From Arenimonas maotaiensis (GTDB taxonomy: Bacteria; Pseudomonadota; Gammaproteobacteria; Xanthomonadales; Xanthomonadaceae): a stretch of DNA of 64,000 nt. The position numbers were made by a program, and so were the translations under genes. The first letter of the stretch is position 1; each line of letters begins with the position of its first letter. This document shows positions 63,881 to 64,000 of this stretch, one piece after another. The stretch is from positions 610,273-674,272 of the forward strand of contig NZ_BMFO01000002.1 of the NCBI RefSeq assembly GCF_014638745.1, given 5' to 3'. The notes under the pieces were generated by a model. The model was not told the origin of the DNA, ran no database searches, and worked only from the letters and a program-made list of their open reading frames with translations.

Positions 63881-64000
63881 CTACCCCGTTTCCGCGGACA
63901 GTTGAGTTAAGACACTGAACTTCCGATCCTGAGCATCCAGCCTACGCTGCATCCAAGGATTGTGGAAGCGCTCGATATAGTCAAATACGTCCGAGCGGGC
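63881..64000 (-). mobile_element. IS3-family transposase OrfB, C-terminal end (element continues beyond the window)
   Basis: On the minus strand the last 39 codons of an IS3-type OrfB are readable up to a TAG at 63883-63881: ARSDVFDYIERFHNP, then a basic stretch and SAETG at the end. The YIERFHN segment is the typical end of IS3-family OrfB downstream of the DDE domain. The IS tip should be within a few bases to the left (63870-63880). Most of the element lies past 64000. Confidence 0.85.

Overview
This 64 kb window is a high-GC gammaproteobacterial chromosome segment, most likely from the Xanthomonadales (Lysobacterales). The inference rests on gene order rather than any search: tmRNA, smpB divergent from ratA-rnfH, bamE divergent from fur, then recN divergent from hrcA-grpE-dnaK-dnaJ. 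Genes for exodeoxyribonuclease VII, IspG, MurB and PyrD lie further right. Genes are densely packed, often with stop/start overlaps.

Layout: (1) 1-7.2 kb: an MHYT-PAS hybrid histidine kinase next to an RpfG-like HD-GYP response regulator, then selD-mnmH for 2-selenouridine in tRNA. (2) 7.3-16.2 kb: a DOPA-dioxygenase-like enzyme, an iron-sulfur photolyase/cryptochrome with a 46-residue DUF2256 partner, a secreted cyanophycinase-like peptidase, and ahpC-ahpF divergent from a DksA-type zinc-finger gene across an AT-rich OxyR-like control region. A thioesterase, a GDT1-type exporter and a pirin follow. (3) 16.2-21.1 kb: two membrane cyclic-di-GMP proteins, one diguanylate cyclase and one probable phosphodiesterase. 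(4) 21.2-36.4 kb: a denitrification/nitric-oxide island with an alginate-export-type porin, a CopD-like protein, cytochrome cd1 nitrite reductase NirS carrying an extra N-terminal cytochrome c domain, a heme-type TonB receptor, SirB2, NnrS, a small Cys-tailed protein, a DevBCA-type exporter with its TetR regulator, quinol-type NO reductase and a 4Fe-4S FNR/ANR regulator. Four FNR/DNR-like boxes sit before the porin, between nirS and the TonB receptor, before the nnrS operon and before norB. (5) 36.5-49 kb: a Kef-type antiporter, tmRNA and housekeeping/heat-shock genes with two good sigma-32 promoters. (6) 49-64 kb: an MsbA-like exporter, xseA, a possible PilZ-like protein, ispG, a REP-associated transposase, GIDE/LemA proteins, and an aldehyde dehydrogenase-pyrD-murB-EamA chain joined by TGATG junctions. 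The right edge has a palindromic repeat, a broken REP-type transposase and the 3' end of an IS3-family transposase.

Working picture: a facultatively anaerobic, denitrifying soil or sludge bacterium. The oxygen-sensing FNR protein encoded here probably activates nirS, norB and nnrS through the shared boxes. NirS makes NO, NorB reduces it, and NnrS, SirB2 and the TonB heme receptor may help with NO tolerance and heme supply. No heme d1 synthesis genes, nitrate reductase or N2O reductase lie in the window, so these must be elsewhere if NirS is active. No CRISPR array, rRNA or tRNA gene was seen.
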